Source: Onthophagus taurus (taxonomy: Eukaryota; Arthropoda; Insecta; Coleoptera; Scarabaeidae). Taken from it: a stretch of DNA of 64,000 nt. Under the pieces are notes generated by a model. That model was given only the letters and a program-made list of their open reading frames with translations, searched no databases and had not been told where the DNA came from. Where the stretch lies: positions 24,924,001-24,988,000 of the forward strand of contig NC_091967.1 of the NCBI RefSeq assembly GCF_036711975.1, given 5' to 3'. Made by a program: the position numbers and the translations under genes. This document shows positions 25,001 to 35,000 of the stretch, piece after piece (position 1 is the stretch's first letter; each line of letters opens with the position of its first letter).

Positions 25001-25554
25001 CACCAATATGAAGAAGACCACATGACCACTATCCATAGATTCATTTGTGAAAAAATTCTTATTTTAGGATGTTTTGTACCAAATTGGCTGGAAATTTCGT
25101 ATAAGGTAATTTTTGAATTATTTTTTTAATTAATTACTTATTAATTTATATTTTGTGCATTTGTAGTTAAGAAACCCAGCGGAATTAATAAAATTGTATT
25201 TCTTACGTGGATATTTAATAGAAGCAACAAATCTCACTTGTGAATACATTTTAGCTGTTTTAGACCGGGGATATGAGTACTTTGGTCTAGAAATGGGCTT
25301 AGTTCCAGGTGCAAGGCCATTTTGTTTTCCAGTAAGAATCATTGAACGTTTATTACATAGATTGGATAAAGAAAATAAGATTGATGTAACAAAACCTTTA
25401 CAAAAAGTGAGATATTTTTAATTGTTAGTTTTAAATGATATTTTATTATTTTTTTTAGGAACATAATAGACTCCAACAATTGTATTTTAAATATTTAGAA
25501 GTGTCTTCTCGTATTTCAAACGAAACCACCAGGCTACAATCTTTAAATATTTGA
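4038..25554 (+). CDS. NUP160: NUP160, nuclear pore Y-complex scaffold
   Basis: Nup160 is the large arm subunit of the Nup107-160 (Y) complex that scaffolds nuclear pores and supports mRNA export. Twenty exons: 4038-4122, 4255-4360, 6840-7162, 7217-7406, 7471-7655, 7714-7877, 7947-8207, 8261-8409, 12958-13172, 13223-13395, 13447-13655, 13716-13895, 15217-15429, 15489-15604, 15662-16228, 16293-16628, 16684-16866, 24939-25105, 25167-25406, 25459-25554. They sum to 4158 nt, i.e. 1385 residues (vertebrate proteins are about 1430). Exons 1-8 encode the beta-propeller (RNRFIYW, LTEQSLDTNLSDNSIRYKF, VHRIIFPHP, DFSLTSSRIWSVW); the rest is the helical domain (YLCNDYI, RARAADGVNNIYYDFLYSYQ, CEYILAVLDRGYEYFGLE). 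The exon 15 end (16228) is my least certain junction. Introns 2, 8, 12 and 17 hold almost all the inserted elements; the others are mostly 50-65 bp. Confidence 0.93.
4361..5079. other. Intron 2 start, no gene seen
   Basis: This AT-rich intronic stretch of NUP160 shows no supported gene. A short minus-strand ORF at 4601-4846 has no recognisable domain and is probably decayed repeat or chance. Confidence 0.5.
5080..5900 (-). mobile_element. Tc1-like transposon, degenerate
   Basis: The left terminus CACTGCTCAAAAAAATTAGG (from 5080, preceded by TA) is typical of Tc1-like elements. The minus strand encodes the C-terminal DDE region of a Tc1-type transposase. About 5640-5330 reads as the NPIEHVWD-like catalytic block (here NLIEHVWD) followed by a tail ending RADGGHTRY. 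Positions 5871-5674 carry the upstream portion (ESVMVWARIS). Stops and indels break the frame. The right end is lost near 5900. Confidence 0.8.
5921..6273. repeat. Foldback MITE, ~80-bp arms
   Basis: Inverted arms run 5921-6000 and 6195-6273. The left begins TTGGAGCTGCGATAAACGAT and the right ends with its complement ATCGTTTATCGCAGCTCCAA. A further internal copy of the ATCGTTTATCGCAGCTC motif lies near 6176. It is non-coding and carries no clear target duplication. Confidence 0.7.
6320..6352. repeat. Single hairpin/CTAG-family unit
   Basis: GAGACGTGCGGCTAAACCCA followed by AATGTTTCTAG is one half-unit of the dispersed hairpin repeat that forms an array at 37.5-38.7 kb. Confidence 0.6.
6504..6794 (-). 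mobile_element. SGNH/esterase-like ORF fragment (retroelement?)
   Basis: The minus strand encodes about 96 residues with an SGNH-hydrolase-like block (RILLLGDSQGRTMSNGLSAL) and a later LIVLGGANDIL block. This combination occurs in esterase-type domains of some insect retroelement ORF1 or gag-region proteins. No neighbouring reverse transcriptase was found. It ends about 45 bp upstream of NUP160 exon 3, in antisense. The retroelement origin is an inference; a captured host esterase fragment is possible. Confidence 0.45.
8644..9830 (+). mobile_element. Mariner-like element, decayed
   Basis: A plus-strand ORF at 9381-9683 encodes the C-terminal catalytic part of a Tc1/mariner-superfamily transposase. 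It contains FQQDGATPHNA (second catalytic Asp), WIGTYGPICWPARSSDIPLDF and WGYIKDRVY. The first part of the protein is not readable. A possible left end is the ACAGGATGTTAGATAAAAAC motif at 8646. The right end is unresolved. Confidence 0.7.
9831..10698. other. NUP160 intron 8, no gene seen
   Basis: No supported gene. Short ORFs on both strands lack any recognisable domain. The sequence looks like decayed repeat. Confidence 0.4.
10699..11052. repeat. Foldback MITE, ~95-bp arms
   Basis: The left arm starts GGATACATTATTCTGAAGCG and the right arm ends with the complement CGCTTCAGAATAATGTATCC. Homology continues inwards through TGTTTATAATCACCGCAC and its partner. It is non-coding. No clear target duplication was found. 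Confidence 0.75.
11247..12237 (+). mobile_element. Mariner-like element with ~290-bp TIRs
   Basis: Both ends are flanked by TA (11245-46, 12238-39). The termini are CAGGATGTGTCAATTGTCTG and the near-complement of it at 12237. Inverted arms extend about 290 bp, past a shared CATATGCATCC motif. Between them (11653-11870) is the decayed start of a helix-turn-helix transposase (MAQLSERQRIQILMVV, later a QSTVKKFFNTE block in another frame). It lacks the catalytic domain and is therefore non-autonomous. Confidence 0.75.
12240..12957. other. NUP160 intron 8 end, no gene seen
   Basis: AT-rich intronic sequence with no recognisable coding or repeat structure, ending in the ATTTTAG acceptor of exon 9. 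Confidence 0.4.
13915..14997. repeat. 173-bp satellite array in NUP160 intron 12
   Basis: About 6.3 tandem copies. The landmark TTAATTTTCGAAAATC starts at 13915, 14088, 14261, 14434, 14607, 14780 and 14953, so the period is exactly 173 bp each time. Units differ by a few substitutions and almost no indels. The last unit is cut by a MITE at 14998. Confidence 0.95.
14998..15189. mobile_element. hAT-like MITE
   Basis: Terminal inverted repeats CAGTGGTGTCCA and TGGACACCACTG bound a 192-bp non-coding element placed in the last satellite unit. The CAGTGGTG-type end is hAT-like. An 8-bp TSD could not be read, so the family call is tentative. Confidence 0.6.
16990..17334 (-). mobile_element. LINE C-terminal fragment
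   Basis: The minus strand reads as a degraded endonuclease-type LINE tail (EHGRLARVMIKLKPTEKRR region) with frameshifts. It probably belongs with the reverse-transcriptase pieces just downstream. Confidence 0.4.
17335..17734. other. NUP160 intron 17, unassigned
   Basis: An ORF at 17376-17576 (+) has no recognisable domain. There is no clear repeat boundary. Confidence 0.3.
17735..19225 (-). mobile_element. LINE reverse-transcriptase fragments
   Basis: Minus-strand RT pieces: 17965-17735 carries the palm start (LYALFIDLRATFETVNREKL). 19225-19080 carries a finger/palm segment with an internal deletion (LDLKTGFDMVNH). 19070-18879 carries the thumb signature (YEYLGSIISQDGRMDLDINA). The intervening 18752-18230 holds an acidic, charged ORF not assigned to a domain. 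The order suggests two overlapping old LINE copies. The upper one continues at 23937-24620 across the inserted R1-like LINE. Confidence 0.7.
20775..21460 (+). repeat. 225-bp minisatellite (open frame)
   Basis: Three tandem copies with period 225 bp (CAATATTTAG at 20806, 21031 and 21256), themselves built of short AGAAAGCAGTATTTAG-like subrepeats. One frame stays open for 217 codons, but only because the period is divisible by three and the unit lacks stops. I do not call it a gene. It interrupts the R1-like LINE between RT and RNase H. Confidence 0.9.
22330..22975 (+). mobile_element. Mariner-like transposase remnant
   Basis: Plus-strand pieces 22344-22673 and 22771-22968 encode a Tc1/mariner-superfamily transposase of the long helix-turn-helix type. 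They contain a DERRVTFCRWIA-like block (EERRVTFCRWIAKAS), NDESCFTRHGIVNF (first catalytic Asp) and FQLDDCAAYH...RWIGCDGPVAYP (second). Frameshifts separate the parts and the C terminus is gone. It lies inside the interrupted R1-like LINE. Confidence 0.75.
23937..24620 (-). mobile_element. LINE endonuclease fragment
   Basis: Minus-strand 24512-24291 encodes an AP-endonuclease-like segment of a non-LTR element (LVAFCQINDLLIGNTMW, later SIIDYIHLGNH). It is the right-hand part of the LINE whose left part is at 17735-19225. Confidence 0.65.
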
Positions 25555-25638
25555 TTATTTAATTAAAATAAAACATATTTCTAAATGTTAATTATTTTAA
25601 TATGAATACTTTTACATACAATAAACTCTTAAGATAAT
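25555..25638. terminator. Shared convergent 3' ends NUP160/COPG
   Basis: Only 84 bp separate the stop codons of the two convergent genes. A plus-strand AATAAA is at 25567-25572. On the minus strand ATTAAA is at 25601-25596. Poly(A) sites 15-30 nt beyond these would make the two 3' UTRs overlap in antisense. Confidence 0.6.
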
Positions 25639-28600
25639 TTATTCTATAGAACATACAATTAATTCGGCGACATTTTCATCTGTAGCTTTTACAATAAGTT
25701 CCATTGTAACTGTATCAGCCAAAGCAAGTTTAGCTTGTGCTAAAATATCGATACCACCACGGAAAACACCCGCTAAAAGTAACGAATGAACACTCTTTCC
25801 TTCTGGAACTTTATCAGAATGTTCAGCAGGTTGAAGCCCTAAATATTGAATAATATTTTTGATAGCTTCCTCTAAAGTGTTAACAGAACTTAAAGAAAAC
25901 ACAATATTTGTAACATAATAATTTGTAGCTTCACTTGCTTCATCCCAAGCGGCTGACCAATTTACTTTACTAACTTTTAAAATTTGATCAGATGGCGTTA
26001 CTTCTAAATCTTCAAGGATGTATTCATCATTGAAACCTTCATCAGAATCCGGAATTCCTGTGCTTGGATCGCAATCTTTCGAAACAAATTTTAAAACGGC
26101 TCCAAATGTTCCTACAGAAGCATTTAATTCATTTGGAAATTGTAAAATAACATAAGAAGTTCCAGTTTCGTTGTATGGAATTTTAGCACACAGAATTTCT
26201 TTAACGATTATGTAATCTTCACTTGGTTCAATTTGAACTCGAACCTTCTCCAACAATAAATCGCTCAAAGTATTGGTGCAATTAAATTGTAACACCAAAT
26301 GCTTACTATAACAATGTTTTATACAACGAACAACAAATTCAGTTTCAGATTCTGTAAGTTCAACAATTTCAGAACTTTTAAATAGAGGCCCAAGTTGTTG
26401 CAACTCAGGAATTGTAGCCATTTCTTTCAAATATGTTTCTTCTCTTGTAGCTTGAACCGGTTTTGTTGTTGGTCCGGTTGAAATTAACATTCCTTCGGTT
26501 TTTTGGGCGGCAGCATGAATCTCTTCTGGAGCTGTTGGAGTTACAACTGGAATTGATTTTATATCGAATGGTTGATCTGTAGGCCCTTGAACGTATTCTT
26601 TTAAAGATCGCTCTAAAGCCGGAATTGAAACCTTCATTGGCTCAACTATGTAATTGCTGAAAAGGCTTTTATCACCTTCCCTTAAAATATTGCTGTAGTA
26701 AGTAGCTCGATCTCTAACTTCATCATCAGGATCCATTTGACACCGCGTTAATAAAACTTGAATGTTATCAAGAAGATCAGGACATGTTGCTCCAAATTGT
26801 GCCATTGCTGATACTGCGCCAGCACGAAATCTTGGGTCTTCAAGTAATACTCGATTATAAATGAATCGAATATATCTAAAACAAATTCAATTATTAATTA
26901 TAATTTATCAACATTAAAAATTTATTTTGAACAGTGTTTCCAAAACTTTCTACATCTATACATCCATTTTAAAATTTTCTTAACGCCAAGTACTCGTCGT
27001 AAAAGAACTATCTATATTAGACAAGTAATATATGAAAAAAGAAACCTAAGAAGAAGACTATCCCTCCATTAAGAACTGAAAATGGGCAAGGAACAGTTAA
27101 CAGAAAGTTGATTTATTTGTAAATCACCTTGAAAAAAACCATCAGGTTAATGAAGAAGAGAAAGACAAAATAATAATGGAATACTTCATTCAGAATGATG
27201 AAGAGTATATACAATCTACTTCTAAGGGAGTTAAAGAGAGCCAAAACAATTAAAGAGAACATCTCTATTTGTTGAATAGGTTCATACATCTTTTGTCAAA
27301 CAAGTAAGAACATTTCAAAAAGAGAACAATCAAATGGAAGACGCTGTTATGAATCGACAATGCTCCCTGTTACGCTTCAGAGGCACAGTTGAAAAGCAAT
27401 GATGGTCAAATTGTAACCATGTTTCTGCCGCCTTAGTGCATCCCGCTACTTCAACTAATAACTCCGCCTGTGTTGGACGACAACAGGTATCATAGCTGAT
27501 CTCAAGCCCGGATAAAGGAGGAGGGTTCACAGATCAGACCTGGAGGAAAAATTCAATACAGCTCACAGAACCTCAAGCCAACCTCGGAATTTGATTGATG
27601 GAAAGATGATGACAACGCACATACGGGTATTTGAACGATCTAAGCGGCCAAAAGTCAAATTGTCAAAAGTCAAAGTCAACCATCCCAGTCAAAAGTCTAG
27701 GGTGCTTGACAGGTTAAATCACAATACCCAACCCCTCCCGCCTTCCCACCGTGCATGTCGCGCTTCCATGGGCTTTCGGAATTTAATAGTGTCACATGGT
27801 GTATGTGTTTGTTCTCGGGGCGTTCGTTTGCAACACGGAGTTAATAGTGAATATTTGTTATTTTGCGTTTATTTTGGAAGAAAAAAGTTATGGATCCTGA
27901 TAAAGCAGGTAAGTATCTACTAATTTAAATATAATTTGTATAATTTTTGTAATGGGAAAGTTTCGTTTTAGTATATTGAAATTCACGCGTAATATGGAAT
28001 ATTTTTTAGCTATAATTTGTGTTTAAAAAGGAATATGTTATACTACCAAGTTAGATCCTGTCATAATTCTTGATATAATCGAAAGTTTAAAGCTTTGAGT
28101 AATGACTAATCCAAAATTTTGCCGCTGAAAGTCGCGGATAAGTACCTAATTATTGTTTTGAAGAAAACGTATAAAAGTCTTTATTTATGTTAAGTGAATT
28201 TTTAAGCTGTCTTTTTTGTTTTAGGTTCCCAAAGAATCTCGGGAACAAGAACTGTGACCCGTAAATACTTGTTCGGCCGCATGCAGAGCTTTAATTTGCC
28301 TAATTTGGAAGAAAAACTGACTTTCTTGAATGAGGAACTTCTGTCATGCGGAGTGTACTCAGAAGAACAAATTAAGACCTTTAAATCCACCTTTTCTCAC
28401 TTTAAAAGCCAATTAAGACAAAGGTGGTCAAAGGCTCATAAGAAGGAAGACGTGTTTTGCAAATACAATGATTCATGGCTTGAAGGAACTGTTGAGATAT
28501 AAAATCGGCCAGGCCGCCCACGTAAGTTATTTGGAGATTCAAGTGAAAGAACAAAAAGGAGGAAAACTGAGAAAATTCGGTCTAATGTAGAAGAAGATGT

Positions 28601-31600
28601 GATCGTTCAAGCTGCTCAGATTCAGTTGCGGAAAAGTGGAAAACGAAATGCTTGCGATATATTAAAAGAAATCACCAATACTAGTCCGACACGTGCAACA
28701 AAATATACGAGGGCATTTTCTGAAACAAGAAAAGAACAAACTGGCCCTCTTACACCATTGCAAGCATTGGCAATGTTTGTAGAAGCTGATTTAAGTCGTC
28801 GACAGTACGAAATAATTAGAAATACCAACAAAAAGTTCTTCCCTTGTTACAGCCTTTTACAAAAGATAAAACAAGAATGTTACCCACCGCCAGAGGCATG
28901 CAAAGTAACAAGTACCTGCGCTGAAAGCGACTTACAATCTTTGGTTGATCTAACCGTAAGGCGCCTGTCAATCTCCCTAGAAGAAGTCCTGATGACATTA
29001 AACGAGAAAGAACGAGATAGCCTAAAGATAATATGTAAATGGGGTTGTGACGGACCTCAGCAATCTAAGTACAAACAAAAATTTGAAAATGATGCTGACT
29101 CAGATGCTAATATATTTCAGAGCTGTTTCGTCCCTCTACGATTGGTTTGTGGCCAAGATGAAAAAAAGATTGTGTGGGAAAACCCAACACCCTCTTCACC
29201 ACGATATTGCCGGCCAATCAGGTTTCGTTTCGTAAAAGAGAGTACCGACATAACGGAAGAAGAAATTAATTATGTCAAAAACTCTACTATTCACTAACGG
29301 CAACAGAGATTTAAATGGGGAAAAATTTTTAGTGAAACAATCATTCATCATGACAATGGTAGACGGTAAAGTCTGCAATGCTGCCACAGGTACGAAATCC
29401 ACAAACCGGTGCTACATATGCGGTGCAACTTCTAAGGATTTCAACCGATTAGATGTTAAAAAAGAGATAAATCCTGAACCACTTGGCGTATAAATTGCCT
29501 GTAAAAAAATAAGAGAGGAAAACTGAAGCCGAAAAAAAAATCGAAAATGATAAGAAACTGGAAATTCAAGCTAGATTTCGAAAAGAAACTGGTTCGATGC
29601 TGTAAAATACGATAAATATGCACTAGATACTGCTCGCTTATATGTCTATCTATATCCTTGGCATCCTATGACACCAACAATGCACAAAATCCTTATCCAT
29701 GGTGCAGTTATAATAAAAAATGCATTGTTACCCATTGAGCAGCTCCCCGAAGAGGCCGCGGAAGCGCGTAATAAGCATTTCAGGTCATACCGCCAAGACT
29801 TCGCTCGAAAATTTTCTAGAGACAACTGCAACAGAGACATTTTTAACCGGCTTCTTTTGACTTCGGACCCTCTGTTAAGTAGCATGAGTAGGGTAAAAAG
29901 TAGAAAACTTAATTCTTTCTTGCCAGAAGCAATTGCTCTACTTATGTCCGCGAATCCGAATGAACTTGGTCATTCTGCAGAAAGCGAAGATGAACATTTG
30001 TCTGAAAAATTACAGATTTTTTGATGTTTTCTTTTTGTTTTGAATAAATACGTCTCGATTTAATATTAAAACCTTTGTTTCATTTACTAATATCGTTTAG
30101 AACCAATATCAAACATAAAATCATTTTGGACGCGTAGATCGTTCAAATACCCGTATGTGCAACGGCGAGAAAATGGACCAAGATTTGGAAACAACATAAA
30201 CTTAGAGTTGCCACCTGGAATATCATACCCTGGAACGCAAAGGAAATCATAGAAGACCGAGAACTTGAAACATTCGGATTTAGTCCCACTACTCTCAAGA
30301 CGGCTAAACCCGAATAATTCTAGTCTTGTGTTAGTTCTAGTGATAATGCTAGTGTAAAACTAGAACTAACACTAGACTTAGAACAAAAAAGTTTCGGGTT
30401 TAGCCGTGCGTCTTCAGGCCCGAAACTTTCTAGTTCTAGTGTTAGTTCTAGTTTTAGTGCAATAAAAATATGCAACATAATGAATCTTATGCTAACTAGC
30501 GTTACCTACCGCTGTTGTTTATAAAATGGATAAGATGAGAGATGTTAATCTATTTATAGAGTCTCTGAAGATGGCCAAGGGCCGAAACTAGTTAGACTTA
30601 AATTCTATATAAAATAAAAGATATAAACTTTTAATTTTATACTAACATCTAGAAAACGATACTGGTCAGAAATTGTAGGTTCCTCTATTTTTTCTATTGC
30701 AGAATTTCTTGGTGTATCTAAGTCGGTTCTTAGACGTATGATGCAAATCGAATTTGAAGCGTTATCCTTTAAAACAAATAGTATTTTAGGTCTTTCGGTA
30801 TTCTGCATTCTATCTAGATAGGTTACATTTTTACCTACCAGACAGCATGAAAATCTCTAAAAACGATAAAATGTTGCTTAGTCAAGTGATGATTTTTTTG
30901 CGCTACTTGTATAGTTTTGACATTAGGAAAAAGAGAAGTTAACGATTCAACTCGAGACCATGCGTCTGCGATTATGTTATCAGATCCTTTAATAAATTGA
31001 ATATCAGATGTAAATTGAATAATATAATGTAGATAACGTATCTGACGAGGAGTTTTGTCAGCTTTAGAATAAAATGAAGTAATTAAAGGTTGGTAAAAAT
31101 CGTAAAATTATAGCCATACAGAAAATGTTTGAAAAATGTAATCGCTGAATATATTGCCAGAAGTTCTCTATCGTACGTGGAGTAATTGATCTGTGAAGAT
31201 GAAAGTTTTTTTTGAAAAGATTGCTACAATTGCTCTAGATGAAGCATCTGTTGTTATTGACAACTTGACTGTACGAGAAGGTTGCGCAAGAACAATTGAT
31301 TGACTTAAAAGAGTTTCTGCAGTATTAAATGAATGTTAATCTAACCAAACAGTGATGTGTTTTTTGTTATCATTTTTCAAAGAATTAGACAGATTATACA
31401 AAGAACTAAGAATCGCTGAAAAATTTGGGACGAAAGGATGATAGAAATTAATCATACCTAAAATATTTGCAATTCCTTAAGGGTTTTCGGTCTTGGAAAA
31501 TTATTAATGGCCTGAATCCTATTGGATGAAGGACGAAGTCCATTTGATGAGATGGTATGACTAAGAAAATCAATGGATTGCACGCCAAAAACACATTTTG

Positions 31601-32002
31601 AAGCTTTTATATTCATGCCAAAACTATTTAATCTTTCAAAAAGTTGATGTAAATGCGAAAGATGACCGTCCTCATTTTTACTCACTATAAGAATGTCATC
31701 TAAATACACGAATACAAAGTTTAAACCATTAGTGACTTCATTAATAGACCGCTTGAACGTCTGTGCTGCGTTTCTGAACCTGAAAGGCACTCTTGTAAAT
31801 TCGTAAATTGGTAAATGATATTGACATGATAAATAAAAATTTTTAAAGAAAGGATAGTTCGGCCATGAATGTGCTGCCACACCCAGCATTACTAACTGCT
31901 AAATCCAAACAATACGCAAAATTGGTCACCACTACATTCTTCCTCCAATGGACACTCTATAGGTAATAATAATAATAAGCTTTATTTCCATTTCCAAAAC
32001 AA

Positions 32003-32035
<33 letters not shown>

Positions 32036-35000
32036 AACAAACAGTAAAAAACTAAAACGATATACATAGAAATGAAAATTGGCGATGTTTCGTCTGACGC
32101 AAAATTGCGACAAGACGCTTTTCAAACATAACCTTTACATTACATTAAACACAAAAAAAAGAAGCACCATTGATCAAATGAACTCAAAAAATAAACTACA
32201 AATAACAAAAGAACAACGGTAAATTAAATTTTCCCTAACCTTAAAAAAGAGAAAAAACAAAAACTTAATATTATATGAAATGCAGACCCATCATCGAACG
32301 AAGCAGAAAAAACAGAGAAACAACAGTTCACTGGTACATTGAATAATTCACTGAAACAGCCACAGAGCTTGAAACTGCGACAGGCGTCAGGCACGAAAGC
32401 CAGAGAGAGCACAGAGGAATCGTTTGTACTTGATTTTAAATTGTTTCGACGCGCATTTTTTAAACTCATTTGGTAGCGAATTGTATTTCAAGACTATCTG
32501 ATATGAGAAGCATCGTTTAAAAAACTATAGTGTTAACATGAACTGTGACACACCGTCCGCGCCAGCAGAAGTGTTTTTCATTGTAAGAAAAACCCTCTCG
32601 ACCTCCGCCCGAGAGACCAATTTGAATTCAAAAATATTTACTCCATCTTTCGGATCATTTAAGTAGGAATTTATTAATTGTTGTGAAGTAGTGGCTGGCG
32701 GCAGGGCGGAAATGAAGTAATCATTTATATCATTGACATTTGATAAGGTTTCTGGTAGCGACAGCTTATTTTTCAAAATACCTATCTTTCGTAAACGTTT
32801 CCAGACATCTGAGGACGCATCCCCCGGTCTACACATACGAAAGTTGACATAAGCTCGCTTTTCGTCTTGAATAACACGAGCCGTAAAATTTCTTAATTCT
32901 TTATATTCGTTATGATCCGCAACAGCCCTGGTCCGTTTCCATCTACCCTTTGCTTTATCCCTCAAAGACATCAAAAATTTGGTATTGCTTGTTAACCATG
33001 GGCTAGCATTCGAACGGCGTGTAGTTGTTTTAACAGGTGCGTGAATATCAAAAAGATTTATTAAATTATTGGTAAGAAAAGATACTTTATCATTAACATC
33101 TACCTCATTTTACCTTTTTAAGCTAAAAATTAATTTTTAAATGACATTAGTCAAAATCAAATTGGCAATGTCAATTTCAAATTGGCATTAGTCAAAATCA
33201 AATTGACAATAATCAAAATTAAAATGGCATTAGTCAATATCAAATTGGCAATAAACAATATCATATTGATATTAATCAACAAATTTAGCACTAATCAAAA
33301 GCAAATTGGCATTAAACAAAATCAAAATGACATTAGTCCATATATCATATCATATTGGCACCAAACAATATCAAGATGGCATGAAAAATAAATGTATAAA
33401 TCGGTGTCAAACAATTGTTAACTTATCGGTTATTGTCAAGTTTATGGTAATTTATTGCGAGATTTCAACTATTATATTCACACGAGATGCCTTATTTAAA
33501 GAAAATGCTGCTGCAAATCTGAGGACACAGATTTGTGCTTTGTATAATGCCACTGGTGACTGGCGTAATCTTGCAAACGTACTACAGGTGCCAAAAAGAA
33601 CCGCGTATCGATGGGTTAACAACCAAGAACAACCGGAAAAGCAGCGAGGAGGTAAACGTAGAGCTAAAATAACTGATGAGCACCGTCAATTCATGGAACG
33701 TTCAGTCGAAGAAAATCCTAAAATTATTCTTAAAGGACAGTGAAAAAATGCGTGAAGATTTGCACTCAATGTCTCCAACGAATGCGTTCGACAGCATCTC
33801 AATGGATTGATGTTTACTTTGAAGACTGCTCGTAGAGAACCAGAGAACGCGAATAGTATTCAAACGAAAACAAGCAGGAGTATTTATGTAGAAAATTTAT
33901 TGGATCTTCAAGCACAAAATATACCTATCATATACATGGACGAGACAAACTTTAATTTGTTCATATCGCGGACTCAGGGTCGTTCAAAAAAAGGGACTCG
34001 CTGCACAACAGTGTCTGCAGGTTGCAGAGGGTCGAATATTCACCTAATAGGATGCATTGGAAACATGGGGCTAATTCATTCCGAACTACGTCGGGGCTCT
34101 TTCAAGAAGCCGGAAGCAAATGAATTTGTGAGGCAATGCCTAAGAAGAGCGCAAGGCCTTTACCAAACTGGAGTTGCATTAGTTATTGATAATGCTCCAT
34201 GCCACTCGACTATTGAAGAGGTTTTTGCAGAAAACGAATTTGAACACCACACACTTTTACGACTAAGTCCGTACAGCCCTATGTTTAATCCTATTGAACA
34301 AGCGTGGTCTGCATTAAAAGCAGGAGTAAAAGCAGATATGGCTGTACAGCTAAATAACATCTTGGCTGGTGCTGACCGGGATCATCTGACTCAAATAGAA
34401 TATCGAATGCAGAAATTAGATTACTGTTGCCAATTGCGCAATGTTTATTGCCCACATCCAACGATTTATCCCTTCTGCATTGAATATGCAAGATATAAAT
34501 TTTTAAGAGTGTTATTTAAAACATGACGTTACCTATTTTCTTAAGTAATATAATTGTTTATCTACTATGTTTGTAAGTCAATAAAATGTTTTTGCCCATT
34601 TCATTTAGCATTAAATAGCTGATATATAATTTTATTTCCATGTCAATTTAAAATTCATAAGTGCCAATATGATATGGACTAATGTCATTTCGATTTTGTT
34701 TAATGCCGATTTGCTTTTGATTAGTGCTAAATTTGTTGATTAATGCCAATATAATATTGTTTATTGCCAATTTGATATTGACTAATGCCATTTTAATTTT
34801 GATTATTGTCAATTTGATTTTGACTAATGCCAATTTGAAATTGACATTGCCAATATGATTTTGACTAATGTCATTTTGATTCTGATTAGTGCCAATTTGT
34901 GCTTGAAAAGGTATAGAATACGGTAAATATTGTTAAAGGGAAATGCTACGAAATCACTTAAGAATTTATTTTTATCAAAATTACCGAAATCACGATACCG

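Noticed and set aside
28622-28998. Minus-strand ORFs within Transib
   Set aside because: Shadows of the plus-strand transposase, which has the conserved catalytic blocks.
29668-30024. Independent host gene resembling RAG1
   Set aside because: It is the C-terminal part of the Transib transposase, inside TIRs with a 5-bp TSD, not a domesticated gene.
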